From Mesorhizobium sp. ES1-4 (GTDB lineage: Bacteria; Pseudomonadota; Alphaproteobacteria; Rhizobiales; Rhizobiaceae): DNA of 64,000 bases. The stretch is taken from assembly GCF_020164745.1 (NCBI RefSeq), contig NZ_JAIUGV010000005.1, positions 186,001-250,000 of the forward strand. The letters run 5' to 3'. Position numbers and translations under genes: made by a program. Shown here piece by piece: positions 27,544 to 36,366 of this stretch. Positions within the stretch are counted from its first letter, which is position 1. Each line of letters starts with the position of its first letter. The notes below the pieces were generated by a model. It did not search any database. It saw nothing but the letters and a program-made list of their open reading frames with translations, and was not told the DNA's origin.

Positions 27544-27927
27544 ATGACCCGGCCCGATGCCGACGAAGACCAGGAAAAGCCGCTCGACCCCGAGATTGCC
27601 AAGGTGCGGAGCAGGCTCATCCGCTTCATGGCTATCAATCTGGGTCTGCTTTTGCTGGCCCTTATGGTTGTGATCGCGGCGATTGTCTACAAATCACGCA
27701 AAGCAACGCCGGAGAGCCCGCCGCTGGCCGGCGACATCCAGGTGCCCGCCGGCGAACCGCTCAGCGGCGACATCGTGCTGCCGGTCGGTTCCAGGGTGAT
27801 CAGCCAGTCGCTGTCGGGCAACCGCCTTTCCGTCGACGCCGAGCTAGCCGACGGCGGCCATGCGATCTTCGTATACGATATAGCCGAGCGGCGGATGATC
27901 GGCCGTTTTGCAATTCGAAACAAATAA
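27544..27927 (+). CDS. single-span membrane protein, unknown function
   Basis: A 127-residue protein with an acidic N-terminal tail (MTRPDADEDQEKPLDPEIA), one membrane helix (about 33-55: FMAINLGLLLLALMVVIAAIVYK) and a periplasmic domain with repeated beta-like segments (LSGDIVLPVGSRVISQSLSGNRLSVDAELADGGHAIFVYD). It recalls the alphaproteobacterial DUF6476-like anchored proteins, but I am unsure. It is followed by a VOC gene 38 bases on, possibly an operon. Confidence 0.75.
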   Translation: MTRPDADEDQEKPLDPEIAKVRSRLIRFMAINLGLLLLALMVVIAAIVYKSRKATPESPPLAGDIQVPAGEPLSGDIVLPVGSRVISQSLSGNRLSVDAELADGGHAIFVYDIAERRMIGRFAIRNK

Positions 27928-27965
27928 GGCTCGGCAACAATGCAGCAAACAGGTTTGTCGCTGGA

Positions 27966-28373
27966 ATGACCGGCTTCGCCGAACATCGCCGCGTCGCAAC
28001 CGTGGCATTGATCGTCGCCGACTATGACGAAGCGATTGCCTGGTATGTCGGGCGGCTGGGCTTTCTGCTGCTCGAAGATGTCGATCTCGGCGACGGCAAG
28101 CGCTGGGTGACGGTGGCGCCGGCCAACGGGCAGGGCGCCAGGCTGCTGCTTGCCGAGGCGTCCGAAGAGGCGCAGAGAAAAAGCATCGGCAACCAGACCG
28201 GCGGCCGGGTCTTCCTGTTTCTCGAAACCGACGACTTTGCCCGCGACCATGCCGCCATGCTGGAGAACGGCGTCGAATTTCGCGAGGCGCCGCGTTCCGA
28301 ACCCTATGGCACGGTCGCGGTTTTCGCCGATCTGCATGGCAATCTGTGGGACCTGATCCAGCCCAAACGCTGA
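27966..28373 (+). CDS. VOC (glyoxalase-fold) family protein
   Basis: A 135-residue single VOC domain: RRVATVALIVADYDEAIAWYVGRLGFLLLEDVDLG, then RVFLFLETDDFARDHAAMLENGVEF and FADLHGNLWDLIQP. The final Asn-Leu-Trp-Asp-Leu strand is common among bleomycin-resistance or glyoxalase-like proteins. The first metal-ligand His is not conserved at the usual position, so the activity is unclear. The tRNA-Glu gene follows about 90 bases downstream. Confidence 0.85.
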   Translation: MTGFAEHRRVATVALIVADYDEAIAWYVGRLGFLLLEDVDLGDGKRWVTVAPANGQGARLLLAEASEEAQRKSIGNQTGGRVFLFLETDDFARDHAAMLENGVEFREAPRSEPYGTVAVFADLHGNLWDLIQPKR

Positions 28374-28463
28374 CGCGCGGGCTGTTTTTCATTCGATGCG
28401 GTAAAGCCGCCGGACCCCAGTTGCTTTTTCCCGGCCGCCAGCCTATATCGCCCCTTCTTGAAC

Positions 28464-28538
28464 GCGCCCATCGTCTAGCGGTCAGGACACCGCCCTCTCA
28501 CGGCGGGAACAGGGGTTCGATTCCCCTTGGGCGTACCA
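28464..28538 (+). tRNA. tRNA-Glu, anticodon CTC
   Basis: A 75-nt tRNA with encoded CCA. The acceptor arm GCGCCCA pairs with TGGGCGT (one G-U). The anticodon stem CCGCC/GGCGG encloses the loop CTCTCAC with anticodon CTC at 28497-28499. The T-arm CAGGGGTTCGATTCCCCTT is canonical. It decodes GAG; a modest A/T-rich region precedes it. Confidence 0.95.
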
Positions 28539-28761
28539 AACAACGTCGTTGATCTTCAGCCAGTCAACCGATTTCGGACCGGTGCCCGCATGGGCTATGC
28601 ATGCTCGAAGGGTGCAATGCCCTGCGAGGGCTCTGACGCCCTGTGCCCGAATCTCCCCAATTTAAGTCAGGCCGCGGCGCTTGAAAGCACTGCGATCTCT
28701 GATACTTGCGGTGCGGGGTAGCTTCCGTGGCAACGCGGATTTGGGTCGGGTAAGAGTCGGA

Positions 28762-28959
28762 ATGACCTCTGTGAAGACGATATGCACGCGCTGCCATGGC
28801 GGCGGCAAGGTTTTCGACTGCTCCAGATGGCGTGCGTCAAATGGACATTGCTGCCCGCAAGGGACCCATCGAAGTGGTTGTCCTGGGAAGACCGTGGCGT
28901 GCACGCAGTGTGCCGGCCTCGGGACGATACCAGAAGCCGAATTCAGAGCCGTAGCATAG
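28762..28959 (+). CDS. small DnaJ-type zinc-finger protein
   Basis: Translation from ATG 28762 gives 65 residues with two CxxCxGxG motifs (CTRCHGGG and CTQCAGLG), the repeat unit of the DnaJ central zinc finger, separated by a Cys-rich linker with CCPQGTHRSGCPG. No J-domain or substrate-binding domain accompanies it. Zinc binding and protein or RNA contact are plausible, but function is unknown. It is expressed in the direction of the tRNA gene, 223 bases downstream. GGA in GTCGGAATG may serve as a weak ribosome site. Confidence 0.5.
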   Translation: MTSVKTICTRCHGGGKVFDCSRWRASNGHCCPQGTHRSGCPGKTVACTQCAGLGTIPEAEFRAVA

Positions 28960-29111
28960 TCTTTCCACCGCAACGGCGGCGGCCTCGCGGCTAGCTGTTT
29001 GGAGCGTTGGGAAAGTCGTTAAGGTTTTGTTTACCAACAGCCTGTCTACTAGAGACAATTCGCTTCGGCTCGCGACCACGGATGTACTGGCGCGGCTATC
29101 GGGGCGGAAGG

Positions 29112-29140
29112 AAAGGTCGGCTCAGTGCCGGCCTTTTTGT
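29112..29140 (+). terminator. orphan intrinsic terminator (possible small RNA 3' end)
   Basis: AAAGGTCGGC (29112-29121) and GCCGGCCTTT (29127-29136) pair with one mismatch, followed by a T-run continuing to TTTTGTTTT. No protein gene ends nearby on this strand other than the small zinc-finger gene 150 bases upstream. Confidence 0.6.
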
Positions 29141-29206
29141 TTTCCGCGCCTTTTTTCGCGCCATGGGCCAACATTTTCTGGCAAGGACATCGTCATTGTC
29201 GACACA

Positions 29207-29422
29207 TCAATGGCTCATACGCCGTACCTGCGCATGCCGTGCCAAATCCGGCGTCTCAAAGACGTAGTCGCTCCAAGCCGACTCCGGTATCTGCCCGGCC
29301 AGATAGCACTCGAGCAAAAGGTTTTGTTCGGGATTGAGCGCCCGTGGGCCACGCTCGTAATCCAGCCCGAGAGAGTGAAAAAGGTTTCTTGTCAGTTCCG
29401 ATACCGTGAAATGGATCGACAT
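29207..29422 (-). CDS. small conserved hypothetical protein
   Basis: A 71-residue protein starting MSIHFTVSELTRNLFHSLGL with GLDYERGPRALNPEQNLLLECYLAGQIPESAWSDYV. An AAGGAG ribosome site lies 8 bases before the ATG. The composition and ribosome site support a real gene. No domain is recognised; similar short proteins seem common in rhizobia. It is isolated, with 200 bases to the lipoprotein gene. Confidence 0.65.
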   Translation of the reverse strand: MSIHFTVSELTRNLFHSLGLDYERGPRALNPEQNLLLECYLAGQIPESAWSDYVFETPDLARHAQVRRMSH

Positions 29423-29625
29423 CCGCGTTCTCCTTCGCCCCTCAACGCAGCGGCACGATCAAAGGTTTCAAGGCCAGGCACCGGTAACGCCGGATTGATC
29501 GCGTGTTCGCCAGAAGGGGGCGGCCGCTAGCAGTTCTGCGTTGGATAGAATCGCCGAACCGCTCTAACTCTTTGTTTCACGCAATTCCGGACGGAAAAAC
29601 CGCAACCCACTTTCCTGGAATTGCT

Positions 29626-29979
29626 CTACTCGCAGACCATGCGGACTCTTTGGCCGGGCGCGCTTACATTCCGGCATGCCAATTGTTTTACGGGGGCTCC
29701 GGGCGGGGAAGGCGGCGGCGACACGCTGGTCCGATATGGTTTGTGCGGCGCGGGTTTCCCAATCCTGCGCTCTGAAAACCGTCCGGGCTGCTGAGGCGGC
29801 CGCGGAAAGGCGCCGTTGTCGGCCTGGGGCTGGTAGTCGACATTGGGCGGCGGCCGCTCCCATATCCGCCTGGCGTCGAGCGGCCTCGGGATGATGACCG
29901 TACCGTCGTAACTGCGGGAGCAGCCGCCGCCGAAAAGCAGCGCCGCGCCCAGCAAGAAAGGCCCAATCCGTCCATACAT
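29626..29979 (-). CDS. small proline-rich lipoprotein
   Basis: The 117-residue protein has a lipoprotein signal peptide (MYGRIGPFLLGAALLFGGGC), with the lipobox ending at Cys20, and a Pro/Arg-rich mature part (WERPPPNVDYQPQ) ending in a short C-terminal motif CRNVSAPGQRVRMVCE with two cysteines. It should be a surface or periplasmic lipoprotein; function unknown. The start is taken at ATG 29979; an in-frame TTG at 29988 is possible. Confidence 0.7.
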   Translation of the reverse strand: MYGRIGPFLLGAALLFGGGCSRSYDGTVIIPRPLDARRIWERPPPNVDYQPQADNGAFPRPPQQPGRFSERRIGKPAPHKPYRTSVSPPPSPPGAPVKQLACRNVSAPGQRVRMVCE

Positions 29980-30162
29980 TAGCAACACCCCTGCCCATGC
30001 TTATAGCGCGGGCTTGCTCCACGCGACAACGGGACGGAATAACGCAGCAGCAACAGGCCGGTTGCGCCATTAAGGTTAGCGGATCGTTAATGCTTCTGCG
30101 GCACATTCCGCCGACGGACCGCGGAGGGAGGGTTCGGCCTTGAATTTCGGGGTGGGGACAGC

Positions 30163-33100
30163 ATGGCGGAAGTGGACGAAGCAATCGGCGCGCGCGGCAA
30201 GCGCGAACCCGGCAAGGCAGCCGCGCAGGGCGGCGATGGATCGTCCCGCGGCGACATGGATTGCGCCGGCGCGCTTCGCCAACTCGTCGAGGCGGGCTCG
30301 GACTGGATCTGGGAAACCGACGCGGAACTTCGCTTTTCGTGGCTCTCACAAGACTACCAGACCGCGACGGGCATCGATCCGGCCGATGTGCTTGGCCGGT
30401 TCCGCTTCGATTTTCTCAATCAGGTGTTGAAGGGCAACCCCGGCGCGGCGGCCCATCTGGAGGATTTGCAGGCGCGTCGGCCGTTCCGCGACTTCGTCTA
30501 CGAACTGAAGGGTGCCCGGCCCGACTGCCGCTGGGTGCTGACGTCAGGCTTCCCGCGTTTCGACAGCGAAGGAAGATTTGCCGGCTATCGCGGCATAGGC
30601 CGCAACATCACCGCGCTGGCCAGCGCCTTCGAGGGCATGGCACCCCCGGCTGGCGGCGAGTCCGTCGAGCATCTTGCCGATCTCGAGCGGACGATGGATG
30701 CCATGCATATGGGCGTCGTACTTCTGGACGCCAGACTCGACACACTGATCGTCAACAAAGCCTATCGCGCTCTCTCCGGGATTCCGGATGGGGCCGTCAC
30801 CGTCGGCGCGCCGTTCAGCCTGTTGATGGAACTCAACCGCCGCTATGGCATCTATGGCGATATCGATGAGCAGCAGTGGCAGCGCTATCTCGCCACTCGC
30901 ATCGAGGAGATCAGGGCCGGCACCGTCGCGCCTCGGGAATTTGTCCGCGCCGACGGGCGGACCATGATATTCTCCGTCACGGCTCTGTCGGGAGGCAAAC
31001 GCCTGCTGACCTACTATGAGGTCACCGAGGTCAAGCGTCGTGACGCCGAGATCGAGAATGCCAACGCCAAGATCGCCGAGACTTTCGCCAATCTGCGCAC
31101 CATGGTCGATCAGATGCCGATCGGCGTTCTCGTCCTCGATGCCGACATGCGTGCCGAGGTCGTCAACCGCGCCTTTTACGATTTCTGGCAGATCGACGCC
31201 CAGCGCGCCGGAATCGGCTGCAGCTTCCACGATCTGATGGATGCGAGCCGCGACATCGACCCGTGTGGTTCGGACGATGCGACATGGCAACGGCATATCG
31301 CCGAGCGCGAGGCCGAAATCAGAGCCGGCACGGCCGGATCGCGGCAGTTCCCGCGCAATGACGGCCGGACGCTGATCTCGTCGATGGCGCCTTTGGCCGG
31401 CGGCAAGCGGTTCATTTCCTATGTCGATGTCACCGACATGAAGGACCGCGAGGCCGAACTCGCCGAAGCGCTGGAAAAGGCGCGGCTGGCTGAAGCAGTG
31501 ATCAACGGCGTCAAGGATCCGATCTTCGTCAAGGACGACAATCTGCGCTTCGTCTTCGTCAACGAGGCCTTCGCGGCGCTGTTCAAGCAGGCGCCGCAAG
31601 CCATGCTTGGCAAGCCGGGGGGCGATTTCCTCGGGCCGGCCGAGGTCGCCCTGTTCGAAAGCAGCGAACGTGAGGTGCTGGCCAGCGGGCAGCAATACGA
31701 AGTGGAAGAAACTTTCGAGGCCGGCGGCGCCAGCCGTTCGCGCATTGTCAGGAAGAACCGCGTCGGCGTGGCAGGCGGCCGCAACTATGTAGCCGGCTTT
31801 CTCTTCGACATCTCCGACATGAAGCGGCGCGAGACCGAAGCGCAGGATGCGCGCAAGCACCTCGCCAACGTGCTGGAATCGCTGCCGGCTGGCGTTATCA
31901 TCTACGACCGTGACGACAAATTCGTCTTCGCCAACCACAGGCTGCAGGATGAGCTGCCGGCGCTGAAGCCCTTCTGGCAGCCCGGCCGCACTTTCCGCGA
32001 AGCGCTGGAATTCGGCCATTCGGTCGGCTATTTCCGTTCGAGTGGCGATCCTGGGATCGACAACCTGTACGAAGCCGATTCCGAACGCTGGCTCGACGGC
32101 ATGCTGGCGCGTTACCGCCTCCCGAACTCCTCCTATGAGCGCCTCAACGCGGATGGGCACTGGCACCAGGTCTATGACATGCGCACCGATGACGGCACGT
32201 TCATCGGCGTGCGCGTCGACATCACCGACCTGAAGAGCCGCGAGGCGGCGCTTCGTGATTCAATGCGCCAGATCGATCTCTTCCGGCATGTCATGGACGA
32301 GTTGCCGGTGGCCGCCTTCATCAAGGCGCAGGACCTGAGCATCGAGTTCGTCAACAAGGCCTGGTGCGCGCTGACCGGTCTGGCCAAGGACGATGTCATC
32401 GGCCGGACCGACCGTCAGCTGTTCAGCGGCGAAGAAGCAGAGAGCTTCAGCCAGGACGACACCGATGTCGTGGCGAGCGGCGATGTGCGCGAGGTCGAGG
32501 AGCCCGTCACCCATCGTGACGGAACGGTGCGGCAGCTGATGACGCGCAAGAGCCGCCTGGTGGCCACGGACGGATCGGTGCATCTGGTCGGCTCCAGCAC
32601 CGACATCACCGACGTCAAGGCACGCGAGCAGGCCCTGGAGGAGAGCATGCGCGAGAACGAGGTGTTCCGCAGCCTGATCGACAATGTACCGGTGTCGATC
32701 TACGCCAAGCGCTCCGATCTCAGGCAATTCTATGTCAACAAGGGCTGGTGCGATCTCACCGGCTTCAGCAAGCAGGAGGCGATCGGCAAGACCGACGTCG
32801 AGATCTTCGGGCCGGATGGCGAGGCCTTCGTGGCCGGCGATCTCGCCGTGCTGCGTACCGGCGAGACCCAGGAGATCGAGGAGACGGTGCGCCTTCCCGA
32901 CGGCGGCGTCAGGCATCAGTTCGCCCGCAAGGGGGCAATGATCGCCTCCGACGGTTCGCTCTACCTCATCGGCTCGACCACGGACATCACGGAGCTCAAG
33001 CAGCGCGAGGCGGAGCTCGGCGAGGCGCGCCAGCGCGCCGTGCTCGCCGACCGCGCCAAGTCGGAATTCCTCGCCAATATGAGCCACGAGATCCGCACGC

Positions 33101-34713
33101 CGATGAATGGCGTGCTCGGCATGGCAGAACTCCTGGCCAAATCCAATCTCGACCCGAAGCAGAAGACGTTCACCGACATCATCGTCAAATCGGGCAACGC
33201 GCTTCTGACCATCATCAACGACATCCTGGATTTTTCCAAGATCGATGCCGGCCAGCTGGTGCTCGACCCGGCGCCGTTCAATCTCGCCGAGGCGATCGAG
33301 GACGTGGCGACGCTGGTGTCGACACGGGCCAAGGAAAAGGATCTCGAGCTCATCGTGCGCATCGAACCGGGGCTCGAAAGCCTGTTCATCGGCGATGTCG
33401 GCCGCATCCGGCAAATCGTCACCAACCTGCTCGGCAACGCGGTGAAGTTCACCGATGAAGGCCACGTGCTGGTCGACGTGACCGGCGAACGGGTTCCGAC
33501 GGGAACCAGGCTGACGATCTCGGTCACCGACACCGGCATCGGCATCCCCGAGGAAAAACTGAAACTGGTGTTCGAGAAATTCAGCCAGGTCGACACGTCG
33601 TCGACAAGGCGCCACGAGGGCACCGGACTTGGCCTTGCCATCACCTCGCGGCTCGTCGACCTGATGGGTGGCGAGATCGGCGTCGAGAGCGCCGAGGGCA
33701 GGGGCTCGACCTTCTGGTTCACGGTGACGCTGCCTGGGGCCGCGCAGCAGAGCGGGCAGCGCGTCACGCCGGTGGACGTGACGGGCGCGCGTGTGCTGAT
33801 CGTCGACGACAATGCCGTCAACCGGGCCATCCTGGCCGAGCAGATGACCTCGTGGACATTCGATTCCTGTGCGGCCGAAAGCGGCGCCGAAGGTCTCAAG
33901 GTGCTGATCGCCGCGGCGGCCTATGGCGTGGCGGTCGACTGCGTCGTGCTCGACTACCAGATGCCCGGGATGAGCGGCGCCGAAATGGCGCGCATCGTGC
34001 GCAACACCGAGGGCCTCGCGGACACGCCGATCATCATGCTGACCTCGGTAGACCAGTCGCTTGCCAACACCAGCTACCGCGATCTCGGCATCGACGCGCA
34101 GCTGATCAAGCCGGCGCGCTCCTCGGTGCTCCTGGAAACGCTGGTCGCGACCATCCAGCGCCATCGCCACGCCATCGGCGGCCACGCCGTTCAGCCGCCA
34201 GCCGACGACGCGATCGAGATTGCGCCGCCACCATCCCTGGCGCCAGCCGAGCAGCGCGCGCGGTTACAGCCGCCACCGGTTCGTCCCAGGCTGCCTGTCA
34301 CGGGCGGAGGGCACAGGCTGGATATCCTGGTGGCCGAGGACAATGAGGTGAACCAGATGGTCTTCACCCAGATTCTTGGCGAGACCGGCTACGGTTTCGA
34401 GATCGTCGGCAATGGCCGCAAGGCGCTCGACGCTTTCGGCACGCTCAATCCGTGCATGATCCTGATGGATGTCTCGATGCCGGAGATGAGCGGTCTCGAA
34501 GCGACCGCCGCGATCCGGCGGCTGGAGCAGGAGACCGGCACGCATGTGCCGATCGTCGGCGTCACCGCGCATGCGCTCAAGGGCGATCGCGAACGCTGCC
34601 TGGAGGCAGGCATGGACGACTATCTGCCCAAGCCGATCAGCCCCAGGGCCTTGCTCGAGAAGGTCGAGCGCTGGTTGGGCGCCGCCCGTCAGGCCCAGCG
34701 CGACGCGGGATAG
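30163..34713 (+). CDS. multi-PAS hybrid histidine kinase with two receiver domains
   Basis: The 1516-residue cytoplasmic kinase has about seven PAS or PAS-like segments in series (about 36-165, 170-295, 305-430, 440-560, 565-700, 705-825, 830-950), several ending in the T-D-I/V-T-D-x-K exit motif. HisKA carries His975 in NMSHEIRTPMNG, and the HATPase domain has the N-box around 1088-1092 and G-box DTGIGIP from Asp1123. Two receivers have phosphoacceptors Asp1264 (VLDYQMPGM) and Asp1436 (LMDVSMPEM). No membrane helix and no HPt domain are seen, so phosphate must go to a separate HPt protein. It precedes the pst operon by about 530 bases. Confidence 0.92.
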   Translation: MAEVDEAIGARGKREPGKAAAQGGDGSSRGDMDCAGALRQLVEAGSDWIWETDAELRFSWLSQDYQTATGIDPADVLGRFRFDFLNQVLKGNPGAAAHLEDLQARRPFRDFVYELKGARPDCRWVLTSGFPRFDSEGRFAGYRGIGRNITALASAFEGMAPPAGGESVEHLADLERTMDAMHMGVVLLDARLDTLIVNKAYRALSGIPDGAVTVGAPFSLLMELNRRYGIYGDIDEQQWQRYLATRIEEIRAGTVAPREFVRADGRTMIFSVTALSGGKRLLTYYEVTEVKRRDAEIENANAKIAETFANLRTMVDQMPIGVLVLDADMRAEVVNRAFYDFWQIDAQRAGIGCSFHDLMDASRDIDPCGSDDATWQRHIAEREAEIRAGTAGSRQFPRNDGRTLISSMAPLAGGKRFISYVDVTDMKDREAELAEALEKARLAEAVINGVKDPIFVKDDNLRFVFVNEAFAALFKQAPQAMLGKPGGDFLGPAEVALFESSEREVLASGQQYEVEETFEAGGASRSRIVRKNRVGVAGGRNYVAGFLFDISDMKRRETEAQDARKHLANVLESLPAGVIIYDRDDKFVFANHRLQDELPALKPFWQPGRTFREALEFGHSVGYFRSSGDPGIDNLYEADSERWLDGMLARYRLPNSSYERLNADGHWHQVYDMRTDDGTFIGVRVDITDLKSREAALRDSMRQIDLFRHVMDELPVAAFIKAQDLSIEFVNKAWCALTGLAKDDVIGRTDRQLFSGEEAESFSQDDTDVVASGDVREVEEPVTHRDGTVRQLMTRKSRLVATDGSVHLVGSSTDITDVKAREQALEESMRENEVFRSLIDNVPVSIYAKRSDLRQFYVNKGWCDLTGFSKQEAIGKTDVEIFGPDGEAFVAGDLAVLRTGETQEIEETVRLPDGGVRHQFARKGAMIASDGSLYLIGSTTDITELKQREAELGEARQRAVLADRAKSEFLANMSHEIRTPMNGVLGMAELLAKSNLDPKQKTFTDIIVKSGNALLTIINDILDFSKIDAGQLVLDPAPFNLAEAIEDVATLVSTRAKEKDLELIVRIEPGLESLFIGDVGRIRQIVTNLLGNAVKFTDEGHVLVDVTGERVPTGTRLTISVTDTGIGIPEEKLKLVFEKFSQVDTSSTRRHEGTGLGLAITSRLVDLMGGEIGVESAEGRGSTFWFTVTLPGAAQQSGQRVTPVDVTGARVLIVDDNAVNRAILAEQMTSWTFDSCAAESGAEGLKVLIAAAAYGVAVDCVVLDYQMPGMSGAEMARIVRNTEGLADTPIIMLTSVDQSLANTSYRDLGIDAQLIKPARSSVLLETLVATIQRHRHAIGGHAVQPPADDAIEIAPPPSLAPAEQRARLQPPPVRPRLPVTGGGHRLDILVAEDNEVNQMVFTQILGETGYGFEIVGNGRKALDAFGTLNPCMILMDVSMPEMSGLEATAAIRRLEQETGTHVPIVGVTAHALKGDRERCLEAGMDDYLPKPISPRALLEKVERWLGAARQAQRDAG

Positions 34714-34800
34714 CAGCGCGCGGCGCCTGGATTTCAGGATCCGGCGAGGCAAATCGAGGGAATCACCAGGAGGCTTGCTGCTACTTCTGCGTGCAATGAC

Positions 34801-34820
34801 TATGGTGCGATCGCACCATA
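34801..34820. promoter_or_regulatory. perfect 20-bp palindrome
   Basis: TATGGTGCGATCGCACCATA is identical to its reverse complement over all 20 bases. A perfect site of this length is typical of a dimeric regulator's operator; there is no loop, so a terminator is unlikely. It lies about 100 bases after the multi-PAS kinase and about 420 bases before pstS. Confidence 0.5.
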
Positions 34821-35136
34821 TCAAAGGCGGCGTCCAGCCGGAACAATAGAAATCGAATTCCGCTTCTCAGTTACGGGCGGGAGCAGCGACCGCCTGCAAG
34901 AGACAGTGTCACTCTACCCCAACGGACCTGTTTTTGGCGATGGCCCGGCCATGACCCGCTCTGGCTGCGAGCAACGCGCTCCCGTCCGGATTTTCTTCAC
35001 TTGGGAAAGCCCCGCCGAATCCTGGGTGCTTCCAGCCGTCGGACGGCTCAAGCCCCTGATTCCGGCGGTAAACTCGGACCGCGCCGCAGGCGCACGGCAT
35101 CATCGCTTTTGGCCATGCCGGCAACGCGTTACCGGG

Positions 35137-35165
35137 GTGACATGAAACTGTCATGCGACTGTAAT
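35137..35165 (+). promoter_or_regulatory. PHO box upstream of pstS
   Basis: CTGTCAT (35148-35154), GCGA, CTGTAAT (35159-35165) fit the two 7-base half-sites with a 4-base spacer of the PhoB consensus. A third, weaker repeat GTGACAT (35137-35143) continues the 11-base phase. It sits about 80 bases before the pstS ATG, consistent with PhoB activation under phosphate limitation. Confidence 0.8.
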
Positions 35166-35243
35166 AATCGAAGGCTATTGGCCTCAGCGGGCGCCGGCAA
35201 GAGGTGGCGCCGAGAGACCATCTTCCGAACAGGAGCAGGCCAC

Positions 35244-36302
35244 ATGAGACATTTTATCCGCTCGGCGGCCGTTGCGATTGCAATGGCTACGGCGTCCACC
35301 CTCACCATGTCCGCATCGTTTGCAGCTGACATCTCAGGCGCTGGCGCCACTTTCCCCTACCCGGTCTATGCCAAGTGGGCCGACGCCTACAAGAAGGAGA
35401 CCGGCATCGGTCTCAACTACCAGTCGATCGGTTCCGGCGGTGGCATCAAGCAGATCAAGGCCAAGACCGTTACCTTCGGCGCTTCCGACGCGCCGCTGAA
35501 GGGTGAAGACCTCGATTCCACCGGTCTCGCCCAGTTCCCGATGGTGATGGGCGGTATCGTGCCTGTCGTCAATCTGGAAGGCATCAAGCCGGGCGAGCTC
35601 GTCCTCGACGGTTCGACGCTGGCCGACATCTTTGCCGGCAAAATCACCAAATGGAACGACGGGGCGATCAAGAAGCTCAACCCCAAAGCCAAGCTGCCCG
35701 ACCAGGCTATTGCCGTTGTCCATCGTTCCGACGGCTCGGGCACCACGTTCAACTTCAGCTACTATCTGGCCGACGTCAACGCCGACTGGAAGTCGAAGGT
35801 CGGCGTCAACACCGCGCTCGAATGGCCGGTGGGCATCGGCGCCAAGGGCAATGAAGGCGTTGCCAACAACGTGTCGCAGACCGGCGGCGCGATCGGCTAT
35901 GTCGAATACGCCTATGCCAAGCAGAACAAGCTGACCTATACCGACATGGTCAACAAGGACGGCAAGAAGGTCGAGCCGACCTCGGCCTCGTTCTCCGCGG
36001 CGGCGGCCAATGCCGACTGGAATTCGAAGCCGGGTTATGGAGTCATTCTCGCCAACCAGCCCGGTGCCCAATCATGGCCGATGACCTCCGCGACCTGGAT
36101 CCTTCTGTATAAGAAGCCCGAGAACCCCGAGGCCACCAGCGAAGCCCTTAAGTTCTTTGCCTGGTCTTATGCCAAGGGCGACGACATGGCTGCTGCACTG
36201 GACTACGTTCCGATGCCCGACAAGGTCGTCAAGAGCGTCGAGGAGATGTGGAGCAAGGACATCGTCGGCACCGACGGCAAGTCGCTCTACGCTACCCAGT
36301 AA
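35244..36302 (+). CDS. pstS: phosphate ABC transporter, substrate-binding protein
   Basis: The 352-residue periplasmic protein has a signal peptide (about residues 1-28, [20 protein letters not shown]) and the mature phosphate-binding motifs [34 protein letters not shown] and [12 protein letters not shown]. It binds inorganic phosphate and delivers it to PstCA. The ATG is preceded by AGGAG. A PHO box lies upstream. A hairpin after its stop probably lets pstS be expressed more strongly than the distal genes. Confidence 0.95.
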   Translation: MRHFIRSAAVAIAMATASTLTMSASFAADISGAGATFPYPVYAKWADAYKKETGIGLNYQSIGSGGGIKQIKAKTVTFGASDAPLKGEDLDSTGLAQFPMVMGGIVPVVNLEGIKPGELVLDGSTLADIFAGKITKWNDGAIKKLNPKAKLPDQAIAVVHRSDGSGTTFNFSYYLADVNADWKSKVGVNTALEWPVGIGAKGNEGVANNVSQTGGAIGYVEYAYAKQNKLTYTDMVNKDGKKVEPTSASFSAAAANADWNSKPGYGVILANQPGAQSWPMTSATWILLYKKPENPEATSEALKFFAWSYAKGDDMAAALDYVPMPDKVVKSVEEMWSKDIVGTDGKSLYATQ

Positions 36303-36313
36303 CTCTCTTAGCC

Positions 36314-36350
36314 GGAGGAGGGCGCCTAAGGCGCCCTTCTCCTTTCTTTC
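36314..36350 (+). terminator. attenuator hairpin between pstS and pstC
   Basis: GGAGGAGGGCGCC and GGCGCCCTTCTCC pair around TAA, followed by TTTCTTTC. Partial termination here would give excess binding protein over the membrane components, a common arrangement in ABC operons. Confidence 0.6.
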
Positions 36351-36366
36351 GAGCGCGAGGGGCTAG

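Larger units (their letters stand above)
34714..35243. other. 530-base intergenic region before pstS
   Basis: No convincing gene is present on either strand; short frames lack ribosome sites and family features. It holds a perfect 20-bp palindrome (34801-34820), a GGAAC-N16-CGCT near-match to the EcfG promoter at 34840-34864, and the PHO box (35137-35165). Confidence 0.5.

Noticed and set aside
32260-34185. 641-codon minus-strand frame inside the multi-PAS kinase gene
   Set aside because: Antisense to conserved kinase domains; Arg/His/Asp-rich translation without motifs.
34840-34864. GGAAC-N16-CGCT in the pstS upstream gap
   Set aside because: One mismatch and no gene start within 350 bases downstream; left as a note.
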